Shown: piece by piece, positions 48,874 through 59,991 of the stretch
Numbering within the stretch: position 1 is the first letter of the stretch
Layout: every line of letters starts with the position of its first letter
Assembly: GCA_023150945.1 (NCBI GenBank)
Contig: JAKLJX010000015.1
Span: forward strand, 124,001 to 188,000
DNA: 64,000 nucleotides
From: a bacterium
GTDB lineage: Bacteria; Zhuqueibacterota; Zhuqueibacteria; Zhuqueibacterales; Zhuqueibacteraceae
Reading direction: 5' to 3'
Notes under the pieces: generated by a model
Databases searched by the model: none
Told to the model about the DNA's origin: nothing
Seen by the model: only the letters and a program-made list of their open reading frames with translations
Translations under genes and position numbers: made by a program

Positions 48874-50292
48874 ATGTTCAATCAAATCGCCGAAGCCCAG
48901 GCCTATCTGCGCGAGCAGCAATTCAAGATGGTGGATTTCAAATTCAGCGATCTGGCCGGCCGCTGGCATCATCTCACCATTCCCGCCAGCCAGTTCAACG
49001 AACAGTTGATGCGCGACGGCATCGGCTTCGACGCCTCCGCGATCGGGCTCAAGCCGCTCAAAGCCGGGGACATGGTGCTGCTGCCCGATTTGGCCACGGC
49101 ATTTCGCGATCCGTTTTGGGAAATGCCCACGCTGAGTTTCATCTGCTCGGCCTACGAAGCCGACACCAAGCGTCCCTTCTCGCGTGACCCGCGCAACATC
49201 GCCCGCCGCGCCGAAGAGTACATGAAAGAGCTGGGCGTGGCGGATGAGAGCCGCTGGGGCCCGGAGTATGAGTTCTACATCTTCGATAGTGTGGCCTATG
49301 AGAATGCCGTTCACACCGCCTCGTACCGCGTGGACAGCCTGGAGGCGGATTGGCAAAGCGCCAACGGCGGGCACGGCCATTTGATTCCCCTGCACGGCGG
49401 CTATCACGTCATTCCGCCCAAGGACCAGCTTTACAACGTGCGCAGTGAAATCGCGCTGGCGCTGGAAGAGATACGCATCGAAGTGAAGTATCATCATCAC
49501 GAGGTGGGCGGCCCCGGCCAGTGTGAGATCGAAACGCCGCTGATGGGCTTGTTGCGCAGCGGCGATGTCACCCAGATCGTCAAGTACGTCACCAAAATGG
49601 TCGCCCAACGCCACCGGCAGACGGCGACGTTCATGCCCAAGCCCTTGTTCGGCGAGGCCGGCAATGGCATGCACTTTCATCAGCAGCTTTTTGACAAGCG
49701 CCGCAACGTCTTCTACGACGCTGCCGGCTACGGCAAGCTCAGTCCAACCGCGCTGCATTACATCGGCGGCTTGTTGCATCACGGCGGTGCGGTGCTCGCC
49801 TTCACCAACCCCTCGACCAATTCGTACCGCCGGCTGGTGCCGGGTTTCGAAGCGCCGGTGAACGCCTTCTTCAGCTTGGGCAATCGCAGCGCGGCGATTC
49901 GCGTGCCGCTGTATGCCGATCAACCGGACACCGCCCGCTTCGAATTTCGCCCGCCGGATGCGACCTGCAACATCTACCTGGCACTGGCGGTGCAACTGCT
50001 GGCGGGCCTGGACGGCATCAAGCAGCAGATGGATCCGACCGCCATGGGCTATGGCCCCATCGATCAGAACATCTTCACCTGGAGCGACGAGCAGCGCAAG
50101 GCCATCAAGCCGCTGCCGGCCTCGTTGCGCGAGGCGCTCGAGGCCTTGGAACGCGATCACGATTTCCTGCTGCAAGGCGGCGTGTTCGATGCCGGCCAGA
50201 TTGCGGAGTGGATCAAGTTCAAAAGCCAGGAATACTACGCCGTGCGCAATCGCCCGCATCCGTATGAGATGGCGCTGTATTTTGATGTGTAA
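48874..50292 (+). CDS. glnA: glutamine synthetase type I
   Basis: ATP-dependent formation of glutamine from glutamate and ammonia; 472 residues. Visible are the beta-grasp start (MVDFKFSDLAGRWHH), the metal-binding EYEFYIF and EIETPL Glu segments, NGMHFHQQLF, and the glutamate loop NPSTNSYRRLVPGFEAP. The ATP/Arg segment RFEFRPPDATCN is also present. The tyrosine that is adenylylated in GlnE-controlled enzymes (NLYxLP) is not there; the matching stretch reads DQNIFTWSDE. AAAGGAAG is the ribosome site for ATG 48874. It is encoded downstream of the periplasmic protein. Confidence 0.95.
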   Translation: MFNQIAEAQAYLREQQFKMVDFKFSDLAGRWHHLTIPASQFNEQLMRDGIGFDASAIGLKPLKAGDMVLLPDLATAFRDPFWEMPTLSFICSAYEADTKRPFSRDPRNIARRAEEYMKELGVADESRWGPEYEFYIFDSVAYENAVHTASYRVDSLEADWQSANGGHGHLIPLHGGYHVIPPKDQLYNVRSEIALALEEIRIEVKYHHHEVGGPGQCEIETPLMGLLRSGDVTQIVKYVTKMVAQRHRQTATFMPKPLFGEAGNGMHFHQQLFDKRRNVFYDAAGYGKLSPTALHYIGGLLHHGGAVLAFTNPSTNSYRRLVPGFEAPVNAFFSLGNRSAAIRVPLYADQPDTARFEFRPPDATCNIYLALAVQLLAGLDGIKQQMDPTAMGYGPIDQNIFTWSDEQRKAIKPLPASLREALEALERDHDFLLQGGVFDAGQIAEWIKFKSQEYYAVRNRPHPYEMALYFDV

Positions 50293-50461
50293 AGCGGGTT
50301 CAGGCGGAAAAAATGTGATCGTTGGAGGTCTTCAGATTTGAATGATTGCCCGCGAATCACACAAAAAACGCGCCGGGCCATTTCGTGTATTTCGCGTGTT
50401 TAGTGGGTCGCCCCATGGAATGTGACGAAGTAGAAATAGCGGTATCCCAAGGAGCAGCACG

Positions 50462-51589
50462 ATGAAACGAGCCATTTGTTTTTGCGCTGCCATCGCGTGT
50501 CTGAGCATGTTGATCGGGGGTTGCACTCAAGGCGACCCTCAAACCACCGTCGAAGCCAGGATCCCCGTCGAAACCATGACCGTTCGTTTGGGCAGTCTGG
50601 CGCAGACAATCAGTTATTACGGCGACATCAAAGCAGAGTATGAAGTCAAGGTCTTCTCGAAAATTCCTGATCGTATCGAGAGATTCTTTGTCGATGCCGG
50701 CGACCAAGTTGCCAAGGGCACGCCGCTCGCGCGCATCGCGGCCACAACCATCGAACAAGCCGTGCGGCAGGCGGAAGCGGCGCTGACCGCGGCGAAGGCG
50801 CAGGCAGCGAATTTGCGTTCCGAGTATGATCGTTTTGCGTTGCTGTATCGCGATCTCTCCGTGAGCAAGCAGCAATTCGACGCCGTTGCCACCCAGTATG
50901 AGGCGGCACAAGCGCAGGTGGAGCAAGCCGAGGCCGCGCTGGCCAGCGCCAAAAGCCAATGGCAAGACGCGACCATCACCGCGCCCATCGCCGGCATCAT
51001 CGGCAAACGCTATTGCGAAGCCGGCGACATGGCCACGCCCGCGCTGCCCCTGGTCAGCGTCTGCCAGATGGAGCGGGTGAAAATGACTTTCGAGGCGACC
51101 GAAAAGGACTTGGCCAAGCTGAATCTCGGGCAGCAAACCGTCGTGCAGGTCAGCACCTATCCCGATCGGGTTTTTGCAGGAAAGGTCGTGCAGATCAGCC
51201 CGGTGCTTGATCCCTTGTCGCGCATGGCGGAAGTCGAGGTGGTGCTGGATAATCCCGGCTATCTGCTCAAGCCCGGCATGTATGCCCGCGCCGAAGTTAC
51301 CACCGGCGTGATCGAAAACGTTATCCTCGTGCCGCGTCACGCCGTGATTGAGAACACCTCGCTGGAGCGCAGCCGCGGTGAGGATCAAGTGGTGAAGCAT
51401 TACTTCGTCTTTGTGGTGGAGGGTGAGAAGGCGGTGCAGCGCCGGCTCGAGGTGATCGATTTGAACCACGAACATCTGGCGATTGCTTCCGGCTTGCAGA
51501 TCGGTGAGCAGTTGGTGACGGTGGGACAAAACAATTTGCGGGAAGGGGCGCCGGTGGCGGTGGTGAGAAAGGATGCCGATCAATCGTGA
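50462..51589 (+). CDS. RND efflux periplasmic adaptor (membrane fusion protein), lipoprotein
   Basis: A 375-residue HlyD/AcrA-type adaptor. The N-terminal signal ends in a lipobox (LIGGC). Lipoyl-like halves (VFSKIPDRIERFFVDAGDQVAKGTPLARI and TITAPIAGIIGKRYCEAGD) flank an alpha-hairpin with Ala/Gln/Glu coiled coil; beta-barrel and membrane-proximal domains follow. The pump that it serves is the RND protein at 52281; a small leftward toxin-antitoxin remnant lies between them. Confidence 0.92.
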   Translation: MKRAICFCAAIACLSMLIGGCTQGDPQTTVEARIPVETMTVRLGSLAQTISYYGDIKAEYEVKVFSKIPDRIERFFVDAGDQVAKGTPLARIAATTIEQAVRQAEAALTAAKAQAANLRSEYDRFALLYRDLSVSKQQFDAVATQYEAAQAQVEQAEAALASAKSQWQDATITAPIAGIIGKRYCEAGDMATPALPLVSVCQMERVKMTFEATEKDLAKLNLGQQTVVQVSTYPDRVFAGKVVQISPVLDPLSRMAEVEVVLDNPGYLLKPGMYARAEVTTGVIENVILVPRHAVIENTSLERSRGEDQVVKHYFVFVVEGEKAVQRRLEVIDLNHEHLAIASGLQIGEQLVTVGQNNLREGAPVAVVRKDADQS

Positions 51590-51607
51590 GGAGAACCCAG
51601 GCTGTCA

Positions 51608-51908
51608 TCAATCGGGATGAAAGAGCGGCGGGCGGCGACGCCCATCAACGATGGCATGGATGGCGATGTGCTCGCCTTCAATCTCATAGAAAATCTGGTA
51701 GACACCAACAAGAATGCGACGGAATTCACCCTCGACGCGAGGTATTTCTATGCGCTGCCATCGTTGTGGCGAATGCTCCAGCTTTTCGATTTCATCGAAG
51801 ATTTTTTCCTCGAATTGCCGCGCGTGTTCTTCCGACTGGTTTTCTGCCAGGTATTGGCATCCCCTTTAGCTGGGAGATGAACTTCGGAGAGATCGTGAAG
51901 TGAACCAC
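51608..51908 (-). pseudogene. frameshifted ParE/RelE-type toxin
   Basis: The N-terminal part (GTG at 51908, VHFTISPKFISQLKG) is in one frame, and the rest (CQYLAENQSEEHARQFEEK through a stop at 51608) is in the next. The joined protein of about 99 residues reads as a ParE/RelE toxin, with YLAEN, KIEKLE-like helix and the IVDGRR near the end. One extra base near 51850 causes the shift. It overlaps the antitoxin end, as in intact modules. Either the toxin is dead or the read has an error. Confidence 0.72.
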
Positions 51909-52120
51909 GAGTCGAGTTCCTTTCGCGCCTGTTCGAGTGACAAGCCCTGGCCGGCCGCCATTTGCTGACGGCTTTCGATTACACTGGCTCGAATGTAAAG
52001 CTCGAGCATAATATCTTCCAAAGTGCAATTGTCCGGCAGTTCATCAACCAGGTCACGCACAAGGTCTTTGGCACTATAGCCGGCTTTGCTTGCCGGGGCG
52101 GTTAGAACGGAATCTGCCAT
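51866..52120 (-). CDS. antitoxin of ParE/RelE-type module
   Basis: An 84-residue protein with the common antitoxin core LVDELPDNCTLEDIMLELYIRASVIE followed by a helix and basic-to-Ser-rich tail that would wrap the toxin. AGAGGAAA precedes the ATG. Its 3' end overlaps the toxin start. The module is inserted, in reverse orientation, between an adaptor gene and its pump gene. Confidence 0.75.
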   Translation of the reverse strand: MADSVLTAPASKAGYSAKDLVRDLVDELPDNCTLEDIMLELYIRASVIESRQQMAAGQGLSLEQARKELDSWFTSRSLRSSSPS

Positions 52121-52280
52121 TGTTTTTCCTCTCGAAATTGTTGGTCGCAACATAATCTGGAAATGTCACAACCACAAGAGGCTCGTGTAAAAACAATACT
52201 GCATAAGCCATGATTGCTGCACGGAATGATTTGCGCGCTGCTGCAACGTTCGCCATTGCTCGCGAGGAGGTGCATGCTTC

Positions 52281-55200
52281 ATGAAGATGACTGAAACCGC
52301 CATCCGGCGCGGCATCACTTTCTTCATGATTTATCTCATTGCCGCCGGTTTTGGCCTTTTTTCGCTGGCCCGCCTCGATATCGATCTCTATCCCAAGCTC
52401 GAATTCCCGATGATCGCGCTGATCTCGCAGTACACCGGCGTCGGGCCCTTCGACATGGAAACCGTGGTGACGCGCCCCATCGAAGAAGTGGTGGCGTCGG
52501 TGGAAAACATCGAAAAGATCACTTCCACCTCGGCGCAGGGCTTGTCGCTGGTGCTGCTGGAATTCGATTGGGGCACGGACATGAATCAAGCCGAGATCGA
52601 CGTCCGCAACAATCTCGAATTCATTCAGGATGTTTTGCCGCAAGAAGTGGACGGCCCTTTGGTGTTTGCGTTTGATCCCTCGCAGCAGCCGGTTTTCTAT
52701 CTTGCCCTCAGCTCCGAAACGCACGGCATGGCGGAATTGCGACGGATTGCCGAGCGCGATCTCGAACCTCGGCTGGAGCGCATCCCCGGCGTGGCCTCGG
52801 CGTTCACCATGGGCGGCATGCGCCGCGAGATCAAAGTGCTGGTCGATCCGGCGCGGCTGCGCGCTCACAATATTCCCATCGAACAGGTCTCGGCGGCGCT
52901 GCAATTGGGCAACCTGCAACTGCCTGCAGGCAAAATTGAAAACGCCATGCAGGAATTCACCGTTCAGACTGCCGGCGAATACGGCAATCTCGGCCAGATC
53001 GAAAACACCAGCGTGAGGGTGATGAACGGCTCGGTCATTCGCGTCAAAGACGTGGCCACCGTGGTCGATGGGTTTGTCGAGCAGCAACAAAAAGTGTGGA
53101 ACAACGGCCAGTCCGCGGTGATGGTGGTGATTCAAAAACAATCCGACGCCAACACCGTGCAAGTCTGCGAGCAAGTGCGCAACCGCTTTGCGCAAATCGA
53201 AGCCGAGCTGCCCAAAGGCGTGCGCCTGAAAACCGTCGTCGATTTTTCGGAATTCATCAACCGTTCGATGTCGAATTTGGGCAACACCGCGATACAAGCC
53301 GTGGGCCTGACGGTACTGGTGCTGTTCTTCTTTCTGAGGAATCTGCGCAGCTCGCTCATCGTCGCGGTGTCGATTCCGGTATCGATGATCGTGACCTTTG
53401 CAGTGATGGATCAGGCCGGCCTGACGCTGAACATCATTTCAATGGCGGGACTGGCGCTGGCGGTCGGCATGCTGGTGGACAACTCCATTGTCGTGCTCGA
53501 AAACATCTTCCGCCACCGCGAGCTGGGCGAGGATTTGCGTGCCGCCTCGCACAACGGCGCCGCCGAGGTCTCGATGGCCATTACCGCTTCGACGCTGACC
53601 ACACTGGCAGTGTTCGTGCCGGTCCTGTTCGTGCCCGGCCTGGCCGGCGAGCTCTTCAATGACATGGTGGTCACCATCTGCTTTTCGTTGACCGTTTCTC
53701 TGCTCGTTGCATTGACCCTCATACCGCTGCTGACTTCGCGGCTGCTGCATTTGCGCGACCAGCAGCACAAGCACGCCTGGTTGGCGAAAGCCGGTGACAC
53801 GGTAGGCGGCTGGCTGGAACGTTTGCAGCACATCTATGCCGCCGGCTTGAAATGGTCACTGGAACACCGGAAGACCGTTGCCTTTTCCGCGTTGAGCCTG
53901 TTCCTGCTGTCCCTCATAATTCTCGCCAGTCTCGGCGGTGAATTCCTGCCACAGAGTGATTCCGGCTTCGTGGCGATTGCCGTCGACCGCGCTCCTGGCA
54001 CCAGCCTGGAAGCGATGGAAACGAGTATGGCCGAAATCGACGGCATCATTCGCGCAAACGTACCGGAAGCGAAGAACACCTACATCAATTTCGGCCAGGG
54101 CGAGGGCATCATGGCGTTTTTCTCCACCCGCACCTCCAGCGAAGGCGATGTCACGCTCGGCCTCACCAATCTCTCCGAGCGCCGGCGCACGCAATTCGAC
54201 ATTCAGGATGACTTGCGCGGGCGTCTGAAAACCATACCCGGTGTGGAGGCGCGTTTCGCGGACCGCGGGCAGGAAGCCATGTTCGGCGGCGGCAGCGACA
54301 TTACGGTGGAGATTTTTGGCCACGATTTGTCCCGCGCCGAAGCGCTGGCCCATGCCGTTGCCGACCAGGTGAAAGGCATCAAAGGCGTTGCGCAAGTGGA
54401 ATCCAGCCTGCGCGAATCAGCGCCCGAGCTGCGCGTCAACTTCGATCGCCAGCGGCTGGCGGATTTGGGATTGAGCACCGCGCACCTCAGCCGGCTGGTC
54501 AGTACCAGCGTGCTGGGTTCGGTCGTCACGCGCTATCGCGAGCAGGGCGACGAGTATGACGTGCGCGTGCAACTCGTCAAAGACGCGCGCCGGAACAAGG
54601 AGGATATCGAAAACATTTTGATTGTGACGCCGGCCGGCAAGCAGATCCCGCTGCGCGCCGTCGCGGCGGTGGAATACAGCAGAGCGCCCATCGAAATCAC
54701 GCGTGAGGGCCAGGAAAGAATGGTGAGCGTCAACATTGACATCGCCGGCCGCGACTTGCGCAGCGTCACCAACGACGTGCAAGCAGCGCTCCGGCAGGTA
54801 AGTGTGCCGAATGATTTCCGTATCGAGATCGGCGGCATTGCGGAGGAACAGCAGGAATCGTTCATCTATCTTGGCCTGGCGATGCTGGCGGCACTGTTGC
54901 TGGTTTACATGGTCATGGCTTCACAATTCGAATCGCTGTTGGATCCGTTCATCATCATCTTCACCATTCCGCTTTCATCCATTGGCGTGGCGCTGACGCT
55001 GCTGCTCACCGGCTCCAATCTCAACGTAATGGCGCTGATCGGCATCATCATGCTGGTCGGCATCGTCGTCAACAATGGCATCGTGTTGGTGGATTTTATC
55101 AATCAACTGCGCGCGCGCGGCCGGGGCCTGTTCGAAGCGATCATGGAAGCCGGCCGGGCGCGTCTGCGGCCCGTGCTCATGACCGCGCTCACTACCATTT

Positions 55201-55385
55201 TGGGAATGCTGCCGCTCGCGCTTGGCCTGGGCGAGAGCGGCGAAAACTGGGCGCCGATGGCGCGTGCGGTCATGGGCGGACTGGCCACCGCGACGGTGTT
55301 GACGCTGGTGGTGGTGCCGGTGATCTATGCCATCGTGGAAATTAAAGTGGAAAAGATCCGGCAGAAACGCGCCGCCCGCGCCTGA
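52281..55385 (+). CDS. RND efflux pump permease (HAE1-like)
   Basis: A 1034-residue inner-membrane pump with twelve expected membrane helices in the 1+6+5 pattern and two large periplasmic loops. TM4 reads [16 protein letters not shown], with one of the two proton-relay Asp replaced by Asn, as in many HAE1/CzcA-like branches. It works with the lipoprotein adaptor at 50462. An outer-membrane TolC-type partner is not in the window. The substrate is unknown. Confidence 0.93.
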   Translation: MKMTETAIRRGITFFMIYLIAAGFGLFSLARLDIDLYPKLEFPMIALISQYTGVGPFDMETVVTRPIEEVVASVENIEKITSTSAQGLSLVLLEFDWGTDMNQAEIDVRNNLEFIQDVLPQEVDGPLVFAFDPSQQPVFYLALSSETHGMAELRRIAERDLEPRLERIPGVASAFTMGGMRREIKVLVDPARLRAHNIPIEQVSAALQLGNLQLPAGKIENAMQEFTVQTAGEYGNLGQIENTSVRVMNGSVIRVKDVATVVDGFVEQQQKVWNNGQSAVMVVIQKQSDANTVQVCEQVRNRFAQIEAELPKGVRLKTVVDFSEFINRSMSNLGNTAIQAVGLTVLVLFFFLRNLRSSLIVAVSIPVSMIVTFAVMDQAGLTLNIISMAGLALAVGMLVDNSIVVLENIFRHRELGEDLRAASHNGAAEVSMAITASTLTTLAVFVPVLFVPGLAGELFNDMVVTICFSLTVSLLVALTLIPLLTSRLLHLRDQQHKHAWLAKAGDTVGGWLERLQHIYAAGLKWSLEHRKTVAFSALSLFLLSLIILASLGGEFLPQSDSGFVAIAVDRAPGTSLEAMETSMAEIDGIIRANVPEAKNTYINFGQGEGIMAFFSTRTSSEGDVTLGLTNLSERRRTQFDIQDDLRGRLKTIPGVEARFADRGQEAMFGGGSDITVEIFGHDLSRAEALAHAVADQVKGIKGVAQVESSLRESAPELRVNFDRQRLADLGLSTAHLSRLVSTSVLGSVVTRYREQGDEYDVRVQLVKDARRNKEDIENILIVTPAGKQIPLRAVAAVEYSRAPIEITREGQERMVSVNIDIAGRDLRSVTNDVQAALRQVSVPNDFRIEIGGIAEEQQESFIYLGLAMLAALLLVYMVMASQFESLLDPFIIIFTIPLSSIGVALTLLLTGSNLNVMALIGIIMLVGIVVNNGIVLVDFINQLRARGRGLFEAIMEAGRARLRPVLMTALTTILGMLPLALGLGESGENWAPMARAVMGGLATATVLTLVVVPVIYAIVEIKVEKIRQKRAARA

Positions 55386-55494
55386 ACCACCCGGCGACCA
55401 TAACAATGCATGCTCGCTTGATCAAGCTGTCGTGTGCGCGTGATCGGCGGCGCTTGCCTGCGAATGCAAGCAATGCAGCACAACCTGTTGTGAG

Positions 55495-56553
55495 ATGACA
55501 CTTATGCGAAGACTGATCTATTTCCTGAATCTGTTGTTGTTGTTTCCTCTTCCGGCCTGTCGCAACAACGGCGGGCAGCAGACCCAAGCCAGCAATCATC
55601 GCAGCGAGATGGAGCCGGTGCCTGTGCGCGTGCAAGAGCTCAAGCCTGCGCACTTTGACGCCACCCTGCAAGTGGCCGGCGTCGTCAAGGCGTTTGAAGA
55701 CGTCTATCTCAGTCCCGAAGAGGGCGGTGTGATACGAGAATGGCGGGCGCAGAAGGGCGAGTACGTCAAAAGGGGCGAACTCATTGCTGTGCTCAAAGAC
55801 GAAGTTTTGCTCGCCAGTTATGCCGCGGCAGACGCGCAGTACAAGCTGGCAGAATTGAATTATGAAAAGCAAGAAAAGATCTTCACCGAGCAATCAATCA
55901 GTGAAATCCAGTACAAAAGCGCGGAATACAATCGCGATGCCGCGAAAGCGCAGGCCGAGTTGATGAAAGCGCGCTGGGAGCGCACGCAAATCCGCAGTCC
56001 CATCAACGGCGTGCTGGACGATCGCATGGTAGATGCGGGCGAGTTCGCGCCGGCAGCGACGCCCATGGCGCATCTCGTCAACACCAGCGTGGTCCAAATT
56101 CTGGCCGAGCTTCCGGAGATGCACGCCGGCAGCGCCGCGCCCGGCACGCCCGTCTCCGTCACCCTCGATGCCGTGCCCGGCGATACACTTGCCGGCAAGA
56201 TTTCCTTCGTGGGCAAGACCGTGTCACCCACGAATCGGACGCTGCCGGTGGAAATCTATCTCGACAATCGCGCCGGCAAGCTCAAACCCGAAATGGTGGC
56301 CAAAGTGCGTGTCATTCTCGCATCGAAAGACAATGCGCTGTTACTGAGCGAGAACACCGTGCTGCAAGTGGATCGCGACAAGCTCGTCGTCTATGTGGAG
56401 AACGGCGGCACGGCGCAGGAACGTCACGTGAAGCTGGGCGGCCGGCAGGGTAACCTGGTTGAGATCGTTTCTGGACTCTCGCCCGGCGAGCGCGTGATTG
56501 TTTCGGGCTTTCAACGACTGGTGAATGGCAGCCCGGTGATTCTGAGTGAATAA
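55495..56553 (+). CDS. RND efflux periplasmic adaptor, second system
   Basis: A 352-residue adaptor with a hydrophobic leader ending in a Cys (FPLPAC), probably a lipoprotein. It has the paired lipoyl-like segments (VYLSPEEGGVIREWRAQKGEYVKRG and TQIRSPINGVLDDRMVDAGEFA) and beta-barrel domains. The first or second ATG (55495 or 55504) may be used; neither has a strong ribosome site. It precedes the second pump after 150 bp, in the same direction. Confidence 0.9.
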   Translation: MTLMRRLIYFLNLLLLFPLPACRNNGGQQTQASNHRSEMEPVPVRVQELKPAHFDATLQVAGVVKAFEDVYLSPEEGGVIREWRAQKGEYVKRGELIAVLKDEVLLASYAAADAQYKLAELNYEKQEKIFTEQSISEIQYKSAEYNRDAAKAQAELMKARWERTQIRSPINGVLDDRMVDAGEFAPAATPMAHLVNTSVVQILAELPEMHAGSAAPGTPVSVTLDAVPGDTLAGKISFVGKTVSPTNRTLPVEIYLDNRAGKLKPEMVAKVRVILASKDNALLLSENTVLQVDRDKLVVYVENGGTAQERHVKLGGRQGNLVEIVSGLSPGERVIVSGFQRLVNGSPVILSE

Positions 56554-56703
56554 ACAGAACGCAAACACGCTCACATGATTACGCCTCCCACCTGTCGGGT
56601 TGTCGACGTCAGGAGCCTTGCACCTCTTCGCCTGCGTTATCAATCGCGGGCGGAAATGGCAAGAGCCAACGTGCAGATTCAAGTTGAATAAAGTGAGACT
56701 TCT

Positions 56704-59700
56704 ATGTGGTTATCCAATACCGCCGTCAAGAACCGCGTCGCGGTTTATGTGTTGATGGCGATCATCATCCTGCTCGGCTGGAATTCTTATACCTCATTAC
56801 CGCGTGAAGCGGCGCCGGACATCACCATTCCGTTGGTAATCGTTTCGGTGCCGTACATCGGCGTTTCACCGACGGATGTGGAAGGACTGGTCACGCAGCC
56901 GCTGGAACGCAATCTCAAATCGCTCAAGGACGTCAAAGAGATCACCTCGGCTTCGAAAGAAGGGCTCTCCACCATCCGCGTCGAATTCAACACCGGCATT
57001 GATATCGACGATGCGTTGCGCCGCGTGCGCGATGAAGTCAATTCCACCCGGCCCGAGCTGCCCGATGACATTCTCGATCCGATTGTTTCGGAAATCAACA
57101 TCAGTGAATTTCCGATCATGTATGTGAACGTCGGCGGCGGCCTGGGTTTGGTGCGGCTCAAGAAAATTGCCGAGGATTTGCAGGACAAGATCGAAGCCAT
57201 TCCCGGCGTGTTGCGCGCGGATATCAACGGCGGTCTGGAACCGGAGGTGCAGGTCAACTGCGATATCTATCGTCTCGCCGCGTATGAAATCAGTTTCGAC
57301 GACGTCGCCAATGCTGTGCGCGCGGAGAACATTTCTCTGCCCGGCGGCTCGATCGACACGAAAGAAAAGAATTTCACCGTGCGCGTGCCCGGCGAATTCA
57401 AGGACGTGCGGCCGCTGGAAGACATCGTCGTCAAGGTGCGCCAGGGCAAGGCCATCTACCTGCGCGATGTCGCCACCGTGGATTATTCTTTTGAAGATCG
57501 TCTCACCTATTCGCGTCTCAACGGCACCGAGGTGGTAACGCTGGGCGTGCGCAAGCGCGCCGGCGAAAATCTCATCCGCATTGCCGATCAAGTGAAGGAA
57601 ATTCTTGCGGCGGAGCAGGCGCATCTGCCGGCGGGCGTCAAACTTGAAATTTCGAACGATCAATCCCGTAATATCAGAACTTTGGTGAGTGAGCTGGAAA
57701 ACAGCATCTTCACCGGCATGTTTCTCGTGGTTATCACACTCTTCATGTTTTTCGGCTTCAAGAACTCCCTGCTGATCTCCACCGCCATTCCGTTTTCGAT
57801 GTTGATCGGCTTCACCGTGCTGGCGGCATTCAACATCACGCTGAATTTTGTGGTGCTGTTCACCCTGGTGCTGGTATTGGGCATTCTCGTCGATGATGCC
57901 ATCGTGGTGATCGAAAACATCTATCGCCATCAACAGGAATACCATCAGAGTCCGGTGGAAGCTGCGCAAGCCGCAACCTCGGAAGTGGCGCTGCCGGTGA
58001 TCACCTCAACGGTGACCACCGTGTCGGGCTTCATTCCGTTGTTGTTTTGGCCCGGCGTGGTGGGCGATTTCATGTGGTATTTGCCGATCACGCTCATCGT
58101 CACGCTCGGCGCTTCGCTGCTGGTGGCCTTCATCATCAGTCCGGTGCAAGGCGCGCAGTGGATCGACTACAAAAAGGAAATTCGCAAGGCGCGTGAGAAT
58201 CTCGAACATCCGCATTGGTACAAAAAGTACAACCCGTTCACGATTCTCTATCACAAAGTGGATGAAAAATTCTTCCCTTACATGCAGCGGCAATACGTGC
58301 AGGCCTTGCATTGGACGCTGCAACGCAAGGGCCTTACGATTGGGGCTTCCGTGGTTTTTCTGATTTTGGTGTTCCTGCTGTTCGGTGTGTTCAACACCGG
58401 CGTCGAGTTTTTCCCGAACGTCGAGCCTTCTCTCGTGCGCGTCGTGGTGGAAAGTCCCTCCGGCACCTCGCTGGATGTGACCAACGGCATCGCGGAATCT
58501 CTTGAGGAACGGCTGGCGCAGATTCCCGGCAGGAAGGACATCGAGTTTGTGGTGGCGAGCGCCGGCACTTCGGAAGATCCGTTTGATTTCGGCGGCCAGG
58601 GCACGCCGAACAAGGCGCAGATCGCGATCAACTTTTATGAAAAATTACAGCGCCGCCAAAGCAGTTTTGTCACGCTCGAGGAAATCCGGCGCGGCACCAC
58701 GGGCCTCGCCGGCGCGGAAGTGCGCGTGAACCGACAGGAGATGGGACCGCCGGTGGGCGCTCCGGTGAGTGTGGAAATTTCGGGCGAGGATTATGCCCAA
58801 CTCGCCGAGCTGAGCAGTCGCATCAAAGAAAAAATCAAATCCGTGCCGAATCTGGTGGATTTGAAAGATGACTACGACATCGGCAAACCGGAGGTCGTCG
58901 TCATTGTCGATCGCGAGAAAGCCGGACGGCTGTGGTCGAACACGCGTCAAGTCGCGGCCACCGTGCGCGCGGCGGTCAACGGCATCGAGGCGTCCAAATA
59001 TCGCGTCGGCGAAGACGAATACAAGATTCGCGTGCGCGCGCTCGAAGCGCAGCGCCGCAACGTCGAGGACTTGGAAAATGTCCATATCACTTTCATGAAC
59101 ATGGAAGGCCGGCGCTATTCCTTCCCTTTGACCTCCGTTGCCGAGATTTGCCGCACGTCTTCCATCACCGACATTCGCCGCAAGGACATGAAGCGCGTGA
59201 TCACCATTAGCGGTGAAGTCGAAGGCCGCCTCGCCTCCGAAGTGCTCAACGACGTGAAGGCCCGGCTCGCGAACTTCGAGCTGCCCGCGGGTTATGAGAT
59301 CAAATTCACCGGCAAGGATGAAGAACAAAAGAAGGCCGAGGCTTTTCTGAAAGATGCCTTTGTCATCACCCTGCTGTTGGTGTTTTTGATTTTGGTTTCG
59401 GAATTCAATTCCATTCGGGTGCCGTTTGTGATCATGCTGTCGGTGCTGCTGTCATTGATCGGCGTGATGATCGGCCTGATGGTGACACGCCTGCCCTTCA
59501 GCGTGATCATGACCGGCGTGGGGGTGATCGCGCTCGCCGGCATCGTGGTGCGCAACGGCATTGTGCTGCTCGATTTTGCCAAACAGAAGCTGCAACAAGG
59601 CATGCCACTGGAGGAAGCGCTGGTCGAAGCCGGCCGCGTGCGTCTGCGGCCGGTATTGCTCACCGCCGCCGCCACCGTGCTGGGCGTGCTGCCGCTGGCC

Positions 59701-59943
59701 ACTGGTTTCGATTTCAATTGGCGCGAGCTGCATTTCGTCATCGGCGCCGAAAGCGCAGATTTCTGGGGCCCGCTCGGCGTGGCGATTATCTTCGGTTTGA
59801 CCATCGCGACTTTCCTCACCCTGGTGATCGTGCCGACTTTTTATGCGCTGCTCGAAAGCTGGTCACAAGGTCTCGTTTCGTTCTCGCGCCGGCTCTTTGC
59901 CAATCGCAATAATTCCGGTGAACCGGAGAAAAGCACACGGTGA
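56704..59943 (+). CDS. RND efflux pump permease, second system (AcrB/MdtB-like)
   Basis: A 1079-residue pump with the twelve-helix RND plan. TM4 keeps the double proton-relay Asp (LGILVDDAIVVIEN). The central loop contains a charged insertion (about 480-525) before TM7. The substrate is unknown. It shares only moderate resemblance with the pump at 52281 and so is not a recent duplicate. It forms an operon with the preceding adaptor. Confidence 0.93.
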   Translation: MWLSNTAVKNRVAVYVLMAIIILLGWNSYTSLPREAAPDITIPLVIVSVPYIGVSPTDVEGLVTQPLERNLKSLKDVKEITSASKEGLSTIRVEFNTGIDIDDALRRVRDEVNSTRPELPDDILDPIVSEINISEFPIMYVNVGGGLGLVRLKKIAEDLQDKIEAIPGVLRADINGGLEPEVQVNCDIYRLAAYEISFDDVANAVRAENISLPGGSIDTKEKNFTVRVPGEFKDVRPLEDIVVKVRQGKAIYLRDVATVDYSFEDRLTYSRLNGTEVVTLGVRKRAGENLIRIADQVKEILAAEQAHLPAGVKLEISNDQSRNIRTLVSELENSIFTGMFLVVITLFMFFGFKNSLLISTAIPFSMLIGFTVLAAFNITLNFVVLFTLVLVLGILVDDAIVVIENIYRHQQEYHQSPVEAAQAATSEVALPVITSTVTTVSGFIPLLFWPGVVGDFMWYLPITLIVTLGASLLVAFIISPVQGAQWIDYKKEIRKARENLEHPHWYKKYNPFTILYHKVDEKFFPYMQRQYVQALHWTLQRKGLTIGASVVFLILVFLLFGVFNTGVEFFPNVEPSLVRVVVESPSGTSLDVTNGIAESLEERLAQIPGRKDIEFVVASAGTSEDPFDFGGQGTPNKAQIAINFYEKLQRRQSSFVTLEEIRRGTTGLAGAEVRVNRQEMGPPVGAPVSVEISGEDYAQLAELSSRIKEKIKSVPNLVDLKDDYDIGKPEVVVIVDREKAGRLWSNTRQVAATVRAAVNGIEASKYRVGEDEYKIRVRALEAQRRNVEDLENVHITFMNMEGRRYSFPLTSVAEICRTSSITDIRRKDMKRVITISGEVEGRLASEVLNDVKARLANFELPAGYEIKFTGKDEEQKKAEAFLKDAFVITLLLVFLILVSEFNSIRVPFVIMLSVLLSLIGVMIGLMVTRLPFSVIMTGVGVIALAGIVVRNGIVLLDFAKQKLQQGMPLEEALVEAGRVRLRPVLLTAAATVLGVLPLATGFDFNWRELHFVIGAESADFWGPLGVAIIFGLTIATFLTLVIVPTFYALLESWSQGLVSFSRRLFANRNNSGEPEKSTR

Positions 59944-59991
59944 TATTCGCCTTTGCTGGCGCCAGGCTTCTCATCAAGATGCAGAATTGAT

